Below are positions 1 through 11,496 of a stretch of DNA of 64,000 nucleotides, one piece after another. The translations under genes and the position numbers were made by a program. The stretch spans positions 8,915,001 to 8,979,000 of the forward strand of contig JAWHQI010000049.1 in NCBI GenBank assembly GCA_033032865.1. Direction: 5' to 3'. How positions within the stretch are numbered: position 1 is the stretch's first letter; every line of letters starts with the position of its first letter. The notes beneath the pieces are model-generated. The model saw nothing but the letters and a program-made list of their open reading frames with translations, was not told the origin of the DNA and made no database searches. Origin of the DNA: Dactylorhiza incarnata (Eukaryota; Streptophyta; Magnoliopsida; Asparagales; Orchidaceae).

Positions 1-971
1 GAAGGAGGAAGAAGAAGAAGCCCTATTTTACAGACAGAATAATAATTAGATGCTTATCTTTCTCTTCTCATCTCAACATACTTATTCTCTATCATTTTCA
101 TTTGAATTTCTTTATTCTTCTGGGCTATCCTTAGAAGGAATGTCCATTGGACAATTGATGTTTCCTGTTATTTTTGTTCCCGACCCGTCCATCTGTTTTA
201 AATAAAATTCCAAGAATGTCTTTGCTGCATTGCTGGAATACTCCATTCCATTCTTGGCATCAAACGAGACGTTAGGGAGCAGTCTTCGGCTTTGTAGACC
301 TTCTAAAAAGGTATTAGAAAAGACAACAAAGAAACTTCTATTTTTGTTTGCATTCGACGCTGCGTTGACTTCATCATTCGTCATATTGACCTCTGATTTT
401 TTATCGAAGTAGATTCGAATTCCTTCTTAGCTCTGGCTTAACTCAGATGTCGATGTTGCGTCGAGTCCTTATCGACGTAGCTATCGAGTTGAAGACTTGG
501 ACTTGAACTTTATCTTCTGCGTAGAATTGAAGTCAAAGTTGCATCGACTTTTAAGATAACTTCGACAGGCTCTTCCTTCTGCGCCGAGTTCCTTTCAAAG
601 TTGCATCGACTTCTGATATAGCTTTGACAAGCTCTGTCTTCTGCGTGAGATCATTTCGACTTTGCGTCAAGATCAATTCGATGTTGCGTCGACTTTACTT
701 ATACTTCGACAGACAGATTTAATTGCTTCGACTTTTAGTCAGAGTTGCGTCAACATCAAGTCGAAGTTGTGTCGACCTCCATTCAACGCAACTCTTAACT
801 TAACTGATTTTGTGATTATCTTGACCTGGCCTTGACACTCTAAGGTGAGTGTGACATCCTAGGACATCTAATGACCATTTTACCATTTCTATACAATGTG
901 GGTAATATAACCTAACTGGTGAAATCACTTCAAGTAATTTGTTAGATAAATCATAAGGGTTTTTCCCAACA
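1..971 (-). repeat. R1 3' LTR, partial
   Basis: The LTR ends at 971 with CAACA followed directly by a C/T-rich stretch that is a polypurine tract on the minus strand, as in element B at 40115. Positions 430-800 are rich in GTCGA/TCGAC words like those in the LTRs of B. The other LTR end lies outside the window. Open frames seen here are not genes. Confidence 0.8.
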
Positions 972-992
972 ATCTCTCCCTATTTATCATAA
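972..992 (-). promoter_or_regulatory. Polypurine tract of R1
   Basis: On the minus strand a run reading AAATAGGGAGAGAT abuts the LTR start TGTTG. It is the plus-strand DNA priming site of reverse transcription. Compare AAATAGGGGGAGAT in B. Confidence 0.75.
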
Positions 993-1999
993 CAAAATTT
1001 ACAAAATAAAGTGAGTGATTTTAAACATGCTTTGACATAAAATTAAATAAAAATACATATACACAAATCAAGAATGACATTATAAGCACATAGACAATAT
1101 TATGAGCTTTCAAGAAGTCATATTATTCTTCATAATCATGATAACTGTTTCCACCAGATGATATAATAGAACTTGTTTACCTGTACAATACTATTCTTTT
1201 TCTGAAGCTTTCCTCTTCCTTAAGAACACTTATGGCAAACCTCAGTGGCTCATCTTCTTCTTCAGCAGCCTTTCCAGCAACTTGATGAGTTTCATTTTCC
1301 TTGGGAGGCTCCCCCTGAGATTGTACATCTTGTTCAATAGTCAGAGCAGTCTCCTTGGCAATCTTTGCAACCTCATCCAATAGTAAATCTTCTTCTAGAA
1401 GCTCCCCCTGAGTTGAAGCAATCATCTCCCCCTGGTTTACTGTAGAAGGCTCCTCTTGGACTTCTCCTGTTGGAAAAACAGCGAGTTTGTCTGGATCATG
1501 GACCTCAAATGCTGGGGAATTTGGGACAATCTCTTCTTGTGCACTCTTGTCCTTCTCCCAGTCACTCACATTTCCTTGACTAATCACTTCCTCCTCATGA
1601 AATTTCTCCCCCTTCTGAACCTTACTTATAAGGGAGGTTAAGAATTCTTTTGTTACCATGGAGGAGGATACAGTTGATTTCATAACCAGGAGGAACTCTT
1701 GTGATTTTTGTAGCTCTGCCTCCATCTGGGAGTACTTTTTATTGAACTTTCTGGCTTGAGTGGCCAGTAAGTTAGCAAATGTCCCAGTAGCCATTCCTAC
1801 TGCTTTGGATATAATTTATTCCATATCAAATGAAGGAGTAGAATGAGTGGTAGAGATAAGAGGTGTGTATTGTGTTGGGAATAGTGCCCTGCAATGTTCC
1901 TGATTTGAAGAAGTGCTCAATTTAATGATAAAATTATTATGTATTTGATGGTGTGTTTAGTTTATGCTTGCAGAGATTAAACAATATGTCCGATACTTC

Positions 2000-2640
2000 T
2001 CAAATTCCACTAAGTACAATATCATCGAGAAGGACTGGACATATCGTCGAATAAAGCACTCGTACATCATGGAGATTGGATAAAGAGATAAGTTGAAAGA
2101 TCATGACAGTTATCGTCGAAATGATATGGACAATTCGACGATATCATTGTGACAACAAAACACACACGACGATATCGTCGAAAAGAACAAGAAGAATCAA
2201 TCGAGTTAAATATCATCATGTCAATCTGTATCACAAGACGATATCGCTGGAAGACTTAAGTCAAAGTATTCGGGAGTGTTGATGACATCGTCGTATAGAA
2301 ATTTTGTCGCTGAGAAGACTAAGAAAGAATCTGTTAAGGCAACCGATAGAAGAAGAATGGATTATCGTCAAAATGATCAAAGTGATATCGACGAGAAGTA
2401 AAAATGATCAATACGACATTGTCGAGAATACCAGAAGTTACCAACAAGATTATGATAACATCTTCATATCGTCGTAAGTGCAAGTGCAGCTATGATATCA
2501 AGTATCATCGAGATATCATTCTCTGAAGAAGACTTGAAGATTTGTTCAAGTCCAAGATGGATCATCGTAACGGCAAGTTCAGTCGTCGAGATGTTGCAAA
2601 TATCGTCGAGACAGATCAAGACATTTTAAATCGTGATGTC
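2000..2640 (+). repeat. ATATCGTCG palindromic words in the S1 U3 region
   Basis: Repeated CGACGATATCGTCG-like words, complete or half, are scattered over about 640 bp and end roughly 100 bp before the TATA box. They are not a simple tandem repeat: spacing varies while the word is kept. Confidence 0.6.
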
Positions 2641-2747
2641 TGCATTTAATGCCACCACGTGATGGTCCAATCAACGCGTGCTGTTAAGGAATGGACTCCT
2701 GACACTTAAGGTACATTCTAGGAGACCGTTAGCCGACTCCTCAGAGA

Positions 2748-2754
2748 TATAAAC
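2748..2754 (+). promoter_or_regulatory. S1 TATA box
   Basis: TATAAAC in a suitable LTR position, downstream of the palindromic words. Confidence 0.5.
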
Positions 2755-3028
2755 GGAGTAAGTGTCTTCCCTAATTAAAAAGATAGAATACTCGTAAGCT
2801 TTTCAATAGTACGGTAATACGACTGTGAGAAGAAGGAACAAGAACCAGAGAATCATACATTCTTCATCAAGTTCTCCAAGTTTCAGTCTAGCAAGATCGA
2901 CTGATAAGAAGTGTTCCAGAAAGGATTGAAGAGAAGTGTGTGTTGTCCAAGTGAAGATCAAAAGCATTCTCTTCAAGTCCAAGAAGCCGATATTCATCCG
3001 GCTATAGAAAGTTCTCATATCATCTCTT

Positions 3029-3245
3029 TGTTTCTCTGTAAGGCCTGAGGGCCTGAGATGTAGGATCTGTTTTAGATCTGAGATTTGTAGGGCTTGAGGG
3101 CCTGAGACTTGTAAGGCTTTAGGGGCCTGAGTGTAGGGCTTGAGGGCCTGAGTTTGTAAGGCTTGAGGGCATGAGTTTGTAGGGCTTGAGGTCCTGAGTG
3201 TAGGCCTTGAGGGCTTGAGACTGTAAGGCTTGTGGGCCTGAGCAT
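3029..3245 (+). repeat. Degenerate tandem repeat in S1
   Basis: About seven copies of a roughly 28 bp unit built on GTAGGGCTTGAGGGCCTGAG. It lies downstream of the TATA box, in the transcribed part of the LTR. Confidence 0.7.
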
Positions 3246-3431
3246 TTGATGGAGTTTGCCGATTCTAGCATACTGCTAGATAGGCGCAGAGGGAGAGTAA
3301 ACTACTCAAGACACCCTGTCTTGAGGAACCACTATACATCTGTTGTTTCTGTGTGTGGTTTTTGTGTGATTGCTTGGTGTTCTGTGATAGTTTAGCTTAA
3401 GCTCTTGGGCATAAAATTCAAAAATAGGCAT

Positions 3432-3464
3432 ATCACCTAATCCCCCCCCCCCCCTTTAGGTGAT
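3432..3464 (+). other. Poly-C loop hairpin at the S1 3' end
   Basis: Stem ATCACCTAA pairs with TTAGGTGAT around a run of Cs, 16 bases before the LTR end. The same design with a different stem occurs in A, R1, B and G+. Confidence 0.6.
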
Positions 3465-4606
3465 AATTCCATAACTAACATATAGGATAACTTTAGGAAT
3501 TGCTGTGAAATCCTCATTGAAGTCTGGAAGATTTTTTTGGATTGGTGATAGTGATTGATTATCCTCTAGAGTGATGAGATATTGTGGTAGGGGAGTAGAC
3601 TGGTTGTCTGGAGTATTTTCAGCAGTAATGATGGTGGATGGTTGTTGCTGTGGTTGGAGAGGAATCTGTGGTGTAGGTTCTGGGACTGGAGTGGATGGAA
3701 TGGACTGGTTGAACTATGCATTTGACTCATCTGGAGCAGTATGCCTTGGTGGATCTGGTAGACTTGACTCATGATCCCGTGGAACTGGAGAAGAAGGAGG
3801 AGAGGGGACAGCTTGACCAGGCTTCAGAATCTGTCTGGTCCACTTGGAGAATATCCCAATATTCATTCTCTTACCAGGAGGAATGGGCACACTTTTTGAC
3901 TTGCACACCATTGGATAATGGTGAAAGAGGACCTGACTCATAATTCTCATATAAGCATTTTCTTTATGAGCATATTTATGTCTTATTAGCTTTAGGAGAT
4001 ATTTCCCCCAATTTATCTTCTTATTAAGAACTAGAACCCCCATGATCTGCAACAGCTGCTTTGGGATGACATCATGTGTTGATATATTGCATAGCAGCAC
4101 CTTGCCCACTATATCTGCCAAAAATCTGTATTCTTCAGAAAAGTCATTCTTCTTAAGATTGATTGGGTTGTCTTTAGTGAAATTCATGATCTGCAAAGCT
4201 TGTCGAGTTTATTCAGCTGTCAGTTCAAATGGCTCCTCTCCCGCTGACAATTCAAAAGTGATATTCAACAATTCCTTAGTAATATGAATATCTGTGTTAG
4301 AGATCTTCACTCAAAGGGACCCATCCTCTTCAATATGGATATTATCTTTCAACTCTGTTAATTCTACATCATATATCTTGCATCTGGTAGAAATCAGTTT
4401 TATGAGTCCTGCTGTTTGGAAGAGATTCAAGATCGCTTTGAAGCTTTCTGCTGCAGCATTGAATGATTCAACATCAACATCGAATCCCGAATTAACTTTA
4501 GGAGGGGTCAGTGTTTATGTTGTACCTGCACAAGAAAACAAGAGAGAGAGAGAGAGAGACGCAAGAGAGCTGGAGAGAAAGAAAGCTTGAGAGCAAGAAG
4601 GAGAGA

Positions 4607-4995
4607 ATTCGACGTCTATGTTGCTTAAAAGAAGATGATTCATCACAACTTAGGATTTTATTCGAAGCACCGTCGACAAAGATTAATAGTCAGCGCGCCA
4701 AAATGTGTCGAGGCAGCTTATAGGAGTGAAACTGCGCGCTCTTATTATGTCGACGTCACGTCAATTAGAACTCGACGCTCCTTCGAATTTGATGAGCATG
4801 TATTAAATCGACAGATGCGTCGATATGAAGTCGACGTCGTGTCGAATGCTATTCGAATTATGTGTTGCAGATTGCTCTCGAAGCAGACGTTGAGTAGAAT
4901 TCGACGGTATGTCGAATTCTATTCGAATTGTCTGTTGCAGATTGCACTCGAAGCAGACGTTGAGTAGAATTCGATGGTACGTCGAATTCTATTCG
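4607..4995 (-). repeat. GTCGA palindromic word cluster upstream of the R1 accessory gene
   Basis: Words such as GTCGAATTCTATTCGACG recur, and a segment of about 78 bp is partly duplicated (4839-4990). It sits just before the accessory gene in the sense direction. Immediately downstream, 4520-4560 reads on the minus strand as a CT-rich tract ending TTTTCTTGTGCAG, a good-looking 3' splice site that could allow separate expression of the accessory gene. Confidence 0.6.
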
Positions 4996-5494
4996 ACGCA
5001 ACTCTGAATAAACAAATCTATTTTTTTAGAAAGTTCTTGTTGTTTTTCCAAGCAATGATTTTTATTGAAAATAGTATTTATACTATTATTTTTTTATGAA
5101 CCAAAGAAAATAACAAGGGAATGCAAATAAAAAATTACTCCCTTAATTGGATTTAGTTCTTTATCAAGGTCTTAGTCCTTCCTCCCCCCTCCATTATCTC
5201 TTAGGAAGGATCCTGCCTTATCCTGCACAAGTAGCTCAACCGTCAGAGGGCACCCAGGTTACTTGAGCCCTTTTCTTCTACCATTATAAGGTTCTATGAA
5301 AGAATAGAAGGGTCTTACATGATATCATTTTGGATGGTAGAGAATGAGTTTATCAAATCTAGGTTTATTATTTTGGTGCTGGAAATGTGTATAAAATGTA
5401 TCTAAATATAATAAATCTGCAGAATGTCTAATTATTCTACTTTTGACTTTAGTCTTTTGATTGTTGTTGGTTAATTTCTCTGAATTACTCTTGC
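4996..5494 (-). other. R1 gag tail and spacer, no intact gene
   Basis: On the minus strand near 5260-5235 a short match to a copia gag C-terminus (QVTWVP) can be read. The rest is AT-rich and noncoding. No aspartic protease DSG motif is visible here. Confidence 0.4.
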
Positions 5495-7049
5495 CTAGAG
5501 ATTTATTTTCATTATTTGGTTAATTTTATTAAATACAGTTATTTTATTAGGATTATTAATATCCTGATCCTTAAATACTACACACCTCTCACTTATTTGA
5601 TAGTCACTAGGTCTAACAAACCTAACTGGATTTTTCCAGGATGGTCTACTATGGACTTCTGTGCTAGTGCATGGGTCTGCTCCTAGACCTAGGTGCTTAA
5701 ATCTCATGGAGAGATTTTGTGTAATATCTTTGAGCTTTTGACTCCTCCCATTGAGAGAGTCCTCAAAGGCTTTTGCCTTTGTTAGCTCTTCTTTTAGTGT
5801 CAGATTTATTTCTTATTTCACATAGTTCTGATTCCTTATAATTAATCTCACCCATTAAATCTTGATTTCTCAAATATACATCATCTTTCTTAAGGTTCTC
5901 TAGTTCTACCTTAATTGTATCTATTTCTTTTTGTATCTCTAGATGATCATTGCAAAATTCTTTGAAGCAAGTTTTAAAATCATCAGAAATAAAGTCAAAA
6001 TTGTCAAACAGTGATACCTGTTCTTCTTCATCATCTGAGGAGATCCCTAATGCCATCAGGCATGCAACTTCAACATCTTTTTCTTCGTCACTCTCTGATG
6101 AAGAGGAGCTTAACTCTGCTTCAGAGTCACTCCAGGTTTCAGCAATGAAACCTTTACCTTTCTTCTTGTCTTTCTTCCTGAAAGACTTCTTCTTCTGCTT
6201 CTCTTTGTTGCTGCTCCTATCCCTTTATTCTTGTGGACATTCAGGAGCCATGTGTCCTAGCTTATTGCATGAGAAGCAGATCACTTCCTTCTTTGGAGTA
6301 TTTTCAAATTTGGGTTTTGAGCTCCACTCTCTCATTCTTGAGTCTTCTGTCTTTACCCACTTTCTGAATCTTCTTGCTAACAAACTGAACATTTCATCTA
6401 CAGGTGTGGAAGGCTCTCCTTCATCAGAATTCAAGGTAAGACTCCTTTGGATAGGAGTTGAGACTATCTCTTTTGTCTCTGTCTCTGCCCTGCTCTTCAG
6501 TAACAGCTCATAAGATTCAAGCTTTCCTAGCAAAGCATTAGTGGAGATCTCTCTATGGCATCTGGACTCTCTAATGACCCAGATCCTTGAGTCCCATGCA
6601 CTTGGGAAGCACATGAGAAGCATATCATTTATTTTTGTCAGGGAGATCTCCTTATCCAGACCTTTCAATTCATTTATTCTGGTGTTGAATCTGTCAAGCA
6701 TATCAGGAACAGTTTCCTCAACTTTCTTTTGAAAGTTCTCATATTGGGATATGAGAAGGGACCTTTCGTCCTTCCTTTCATCAGAGCTTCATTCTACATA
6801 TTTGGAGAGAGATTCCCATATCTCTCTTGCTGATTGGCAGTCAACTACTTTCTAAAATATGTCATCTGACATTGTGGAGGCCAGGATATTCATTGCCTTG
6901 ACATCACATGCCTTATGCTTTTTCTCAGCATCTGTCCACTCATTTCTTGGGGCAGTTTCCTGTGTTGAAGATCCACTGACATCTTGTCTGCCTAGAGTTG
7001 GGGGACCTGAAATGATAACATCAAAGATGTCTTCATCAATAGAGTTTAT
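5495..7049 (-). pseudogene. R1 gag remnant (copia, UBN2 type)
   Basis: Gag forms the virus-like particle and packages element RNA. Fragments at 6701-6225, 6056-5763 and 5707-5495 align in order with the intact gag of B: the segment from NELKGLDKEISLTKIN to CFPSAWDSRIW, the CCHC zinc knuckle CFSCNKLGHMAPEC (about 6280-6240), an acidic coiled-coil region, and the WKNPVRFVRP tail. Stops and frame changes separate the pieces. The first 30 or so residues lie at 17735-17610, because element A inserted between two codons. Confidence 0.85.
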
Positions 7050-7200
7050 TGTTGAAGCATGCGTTTCACACTCTTCCAGTTTGATAATAACAAAATCCCA
7101 TTTGTATTTGATTCTATTTTTATTGATGGTTTGCAGGTAACAGGTATGAGATGTTCACAATTCTGATTGGAGCTCAATTTAACTGTATGGAGAATTTCAA

Positions 7201-7424
7201 TGTCGGAATTTTCCGACATCTACTGTTGCCCAGGCGACAGGACAGAAGTTACAGCAGCAGCCCACACGACAGCACGACGAGCAGTATTTTGGCATTGTCG
7301 GAATTCCGACAGCGATGTCGCCCAGGCGACATGACAGAAGTTACAGCAGCAGCCTGCACGACAGCACGACGAGCAATAGTTTGGCGCTGTCGGAATTTCG
7401 ACAGCGATGTCGCCCAGACGACAG
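7201..7424 (+). repeat. Paired palindromic words in the A U3 region
   Basis: About two and a half tandem units of roughly 100 bp carry two alternating words, TGTCGGAATTCCGACA-type and TGTCGCCCAGGCGACA-type, separated by a spacer with ACAGAAGTTACAGCAGCAGC. The array ends about 10 bp before the TATA box. The 3' LTR copy is at 16577-16800. Confidence 0.85.
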
Positions 7425-7432
7425 TGAAAAAC

Positions 7433-7440
7433 TATAAATT
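7433..7440 (+). promoter_or_regulatory. A TATA box
   Basis: TATAAATT directly follows the palindromic array. The equivalent in the 3' LTR is at 16809-16815. Confidence 0.6.
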
Positions 7441-8172
7441 AGTTCGTTTTGTTCGTGCATTCCATGCTTTGAAAAATCTAAGTCCTTTCCTGAGTGCATA
7501 CGAACCAGAGAGCTCCAGAACCTCATCAATTCCCATTTGTGCTTAGAAGGTTTGAATTTGAAGACAAGATCGGACGCGCTTCTACATCAACGATCATCTT
7601 GAGGCTTCAACCTTCCTTTCAGAGATCTGAATTTCTAGGGAGTACTTCATTTGATTTTGTATTTTCATTTATATATATTTCACATTGTATTGGTAGGGAA
7701 ATCGTCTCCTTGTGCGTGACGTCTAAGTCCTTGCGTGGCTTAGGGGAAAATCGCTTCCTTGTGCGTAGCGTCCAAGTCCTTGCATGGCTTGGTAGGAAAT
7801 CGTGGCCTTGTGTGCTACGTCTAGATCTTGGGAAGATCTAGAGGATAGGCTTGGGCTTGGTCTAGGTAGATACAAGTGATAGCCTTCCGATCCTTGGGAG
7901 AAGGATTGGTAAACTCAAATTGTTAAAAGTTTATTATCATATTTGTGCCTTGATCTTAAGCATTGTTAAGATCATTTTTATTGTATGTGAATTTCATGAT
8001 TAAAAAATTATGACTTTTTCTTTAATTGCAAATTTGGTTGCTTAATCTTTAACTTAGAAATTTGTGTTTGAATTAATATAAAAATGACATTGGTTTGAAA
8101 TTTTTTATAAGTAATTTTTAGAAAAGTAAAATTTGTTTAAAAATTCTTAAGTAAAAAATCATAATTTAAAAA

Positions 8173-8208
8173 GGCCCTTATTCACCCCCCCCCCCCCCCT
8201 CTAAGGGC
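8173..8208 (+). other. Poly-C loop hairpin at the end of the A LTR
   Basis: Stem GGCCCTTA pairs with TAAGGGC around TTCAC plus a C run. The 3' LTR copy (17549-17592) has a longer C run, showing slippage. The hairpin ends 16 bases before the LTR end and close to the primer site. Confidence 0.65.
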
Positions 8209-8226
8209 GCCACAAGATCCAACACG

Positions 8227-8240
8227 TGGTATCAGAGCCA
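8227..8240 (+). promoter_or_regulatory. A primer-binding site, initiator-Met tRNA
   Basis: TGGTATCAGAGCCA lies two bases after the 5' LTR. It is complementary to the 3' end of plant initiator tRNA-Met, the usual copia primer. Confidence 0.9.
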
Positions 8241-8273
8241 GGTTACTCCAAAACGGTTTTACCACCGGGAGTA

Positions 8274-10067
8274 ATGGCGCACAACGATCACGCGTTCGTT
8301 GAGGGGCAAGGAATTAGTAGGCCACCACTTTTTACGGCCACAGACTATAACTATTGGAAAACCCGAATGCGGTGTTTTCTAATAGCTCTCGACATAGAAG
8401 TTTGGAATATGGTCGAGACGAGTTATACTTCCCTAACATTTGTTGTAGGAGATGTAACTATGGACAAACCCAAAGACAAGTGGGATGACAATGATAAATT
8501 AAAACGTAAGAACAATGCAAAAGCCATGAATGCCTTATTTTGCACACTAGATCGCACTGAATTTAATAGAGTTTGTGCTTGTAATACTGCATTTGAAATT
8601 TGGAATCTTTTAGAAATCACTCATGAAGGTACTTCGCAGGTAAAGGATTCAAAGCTATTTCAACTGGAGTCAGAGTTCGAAAGATTCAAAATGGAGGTGG
8701 ATGAAGAAATTGATACAATGTACACACGATTCACTAAAATCGTGAACGATTCAAAGGTGTTGGGTAAGGTTTTCTCCAATGGAGATTTAGTAAGGAAAAT
8801 CTTAAGATCACTCCCCCCGAAGTTCAATCCTAAATTGACTGCAATTTCTGAGTCACATGATCTTAAGACCTTACAATTGGAGAGCCTCATTGGGAATCTA
8901 AAAACTCATTTAGAAAATTTTTCAAAAAGAAGGATTTTTCCTACAACAAAGGCAAAGGAAAAATGGATGATGAAGAAGAACGTCCGCTACCGGAATGCTA
9001 TCATTGCAAAAATATTGGACATATAGGAAGCAAGTGCCCAAAATATCTGAGAGAGCAGAAAGAGAAGAGGCACGATAAGAAGTTCAAAAAGAAGGTTCTG
9101 AAGGCGGAGACTTGGGATGACACAACTTCTGAAGGCTCAAGTGAAGCAAGCGATGAAGATAAAGAAGAAGCAAATGTATGCTTGATGGGGAAAGAAAATG
9201 CATCATCTGACGACGATAGCAGTGTCCAAAGCGACTCTGAGGTAACTCCTCCATCTTATGATGATTTATATTCTGAATTTATGAAAACTTGCAAATTTTT
9301 GGATAAAAGCCTAAAGAAAATAGATTTTTTAAAATGTGAAAATAAAGATCTTTTGAAAGTAAATAAAAAGTTATCAAATGAGTTGAAATCTATTGGGAAC
9401 GAGAAGCTAATTTGTCAAGAGTGTGATCACTCTTCGACAAGGATAAAAGAACTTGAAAACACTATTTCTAAGTCCGATCAAAAAAATTGATCAACTTCTA
9501 AAAGAGGAAAAGGACTTAGAAAAGGTTGTCAAAACTTCTCATTCTCAATTAGAGAGTTACAAGAAAAATGTTGCAAATCGATGTGGCATGATAGTAAAAG
9601 AAAATTCAATTTTAAAGTCCAAGGTAAATGAATTGAACATGGCAATTGGAAAATTTGGTGTTGGGAAAAAATCTCTGGATATGATTTTACGCAACCAATG
9701 CCATGGGTCAACAAAATTTGGGCTAGGATATGTTTCTGGAAGCTCTGGAGGCTATCGGAAATTTCCGACAGCTGATGTCGGAACCAGCGACAGCGCCAGG
9801 TTCAGAAAACCTATTTCTCAAAATAAAAACTCTTCTAAGTGCACATATAAAGATGTTTCCTCCAGCAAGAGTCCAGAGAAACCATTGAAAAATGGTTCCT
9901 CACTATTCATTGTTTGTGCCAAATGTCATCGATTTGGTCACATCTCAGACTCATGTTGGAAGAAAAGAAAAGTTCACGTTAAACAAATCTGGGTACCTAA
10001 GGCGTCCACCTATACCATGGGAGGGACCACTTGGGTAACCAGATCTTTACTCTCATCATCTTTTTAG
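8274..10067 (+). pseudogene. A gag (copia, UBN2 type) with two zinc knuckles
   Basis: The first suitable ATG is at 8274; an in-frame GTG at 8226 only translates the primer site. The N-terminal half carries the gag fold with WKTRMRCFLIAL and LFQLESEFERFKM. A first CCHC knuckle, CYHCKNIGHIGSKCP, is near 9000, followed by acidic and coiled-coil segments and a second knuckle, CAKCHRFGHISDSCW, near 9920. Frame is lost at an A5 run (8933-8937) and regained at an A7 run (9480-9486), both homopolymers. The coding sequence contains the element's palindromic word at 9753-9790. It ends at a TAG (10065-10067) just before the protease. Gag builds the particle; the knuckles bind RNA. Confidence 0.88.
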
Positions 10068-11496
10068 GTGTGCGTGCAGGCTAGGAACAAGGAAGACGTG
10101 TGGTATTTGGACTCTGGCTGTTCAAAACACATGACGGGCGATAAATCAAAGTTCCTAAGCCTGGAGATGAAAAAAAGGAGGAAGAGTGACCTTTGGAGAT
10201 AATGGCAAGGGTAAAGTCAAAGGCATTGGATTAGTAGGTAACGAAGAGTTTAAAATTTCAAATGTTTTATATGTTAAAGGTTTGAAACATAATCTAATCT
10301 CTGTTAGTTAACTATTTGATAAAAATCTAAATGTTTTATTTGACTCTAGCTCAAACCTTTGCAAAATTATTGATTCCAAAACAAATGAAATTGTACTTAC
10401 TGCACCAAAAATAAACAATGTCTATACAATAACGTTTCATGATTTATCTCATTCTACACTTAAATGTTTTATTTCAAAGAATAATGAACTTGAATTATGG
10501 CATAGGAGACTAGGACATTCTAGTGCTAAACACATAGTAAAGCTTTCTAAAAATAAAATAATAAAAGGTTTACCAAATTTGAATGGAAAGTTTTCTTCAT
10601 TATGTTCACCATGCCAAAAAGGAAAGTTTACAAAATCATCTTTTAAAAGCAAAAATGTTATTTCTACTACTAGACCTTTACAATTATTACATATGGACTT
10701 GTTTGGTCCAATTACTACACAAAGTCTAGGAGGTAGAAAATATACGTTTGTTATTATTGATGATTATTCTAGATTTTGTTGGACATCATTTTTAAATTCA
10801 AAATCTGATGCTTTTGATGAATTTGTAAAACTGATTTCACGTATTCAAAATGAGCTTGATTTAAAAGTAAAATGCATTAGATCAGATCATGGAGGAGAAT
10901 TTGATAATGAAAAATTTATTTCATATTGTAATGAATTTGGGACAAAACACGAATTTTCCTCTCCTCGCACACCACAGCAAAATGGTGTAGTGGAGAGGAA
11001 AAATAGAACACTTCAAGAATGAGGACGTACTATGCTTTGTGAATTTAAATTGCCAAAATATTTTTGGGCCGAAGCGGTTAGTACTGCATGCTATATTATT
11101 AATCGTGTCATGATTCATCCTGCATTACAATTAACTCCTTATGAAATTTATTTTCAAAGAAAACCAAATGTATCTTACTTTAAAGTTTTTGGTTGTAAAT
11201 GCTTTATTTTGAATACAAAAGATAACTTAGGTAAATTTGATGAAAAATGTGATGAAGGAATTTTCATTGGTTATTCTTCAACTAGCAAGGCATATAGAGT
11301 TTATAATAAACGTACTAAAGTGGTTGAAGAAACTATTCATGTAAAATTTGATGAAAACATTTCTTGTGTAGAAAATACTAAAGTTGTAGGTAATGAGAAA
11401 AATGAAGAAGATGTGGAACAAAATCTGAGGAAAAATGATGATGATGAAGAAGAAATAGTAGAGAAAGAGGACGAAAAGATGGTGAAGAAGAAGTAG
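10068..11496 (+). pseudogene. A protease and integrase
   Basis: The aspartic protease motif DSGCSKHMTG lies 13 residues after the gag stop. The integrase follows: GAG-pre-integrase LWHRRLGHSS, a zinc-binding CSPCQKGKFTKS, then the catalytic core with DLFGP, RSDHGGEF and SSPRTPQQNGVVERKNR, giving a recognisable D,D,E triad. Breaks: an A7 run at 10170-10176 shifts the frame, TAA at 10309-10311 and TGA at 11020-11022 interrupt it. The C-terminal acidic stretch ends at a frame change near 11474-11480. The protease processes Gag-Pol; integrase joins cDNA to host DNA. Confidence 0.9.

Larger units (their letters stand above)
1873..3480 (+). mobile_element. S1: solo copia LTR
   Basis: A 1608 bp segment runs from TGTTGGGAATAG to CTAACA with no internal domain, primer site or polypurine tract. 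Flanks TATTG and TATAG are consistent with a 5 bp target duplication carrying one change. A TATA box lies at 2748-2754. Upstream of it (about 2000-2640) the word GACGATATCGTCG and its variants recur many times. Near the 3' end is a poly-C loop hairpin. This fits a solo LTR left by recombination between two LTRs. It interrupts the R1 accessory gene. Confidence 0.75.
1177..4505 (-). pseudogene. R1 accessory gene (Transposase_32-like plus Pro-rich and coiled-coil tail), split by S1
   Basis: Reading leftward, 4505-3714 encodes a domain resembling the plant transposon protein family Transposase_32: an N-terminal part around SFKAILNLFQTAGLIKL, then PKQLLQIMGVLVLNKKINW and a basic stretch with HKYAHKENAYMRIMSQ. 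At least two in-frame stops lie in it, near 4305 and 4210. A Pro/Gln-rich linker (about 3720-3490) follows. The solo LTR S1 interrupts it, and the tail resumes at 1794-1177 with a heptad-like segment and VTKEFLTSLISKVQKGEK, matching B's tail (VTRSFLTSLAKKVKKGEN). The tail contains three QGE tripeptides encoded by CAGGGGGAG. A Pro-rich plus coiled-coil layout also recalls the envelope-like ORF of SIRE1, so that is the alternative reading. Function is unknown. The gene is sense relative to gag. Confidence 0.65.
7050..8224 (+). repeat. A 5' LTR
   Basis: Begins TGTTGAAGCATGCG and ends GATCCAACA, directly before the primer site. It matches 16426-17609. It contains the palindromic array, a TATA box, a degenerate repeat of about 57 bp around 7690-7850 and the poly-C hairpin. 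Confidence 0.93.

Noticed and set aside
3566..3774. Paired open frames over the Pro/Gln-rich linker
   Set aside because: Other-frame shadows of the R1 accessory gene linker.
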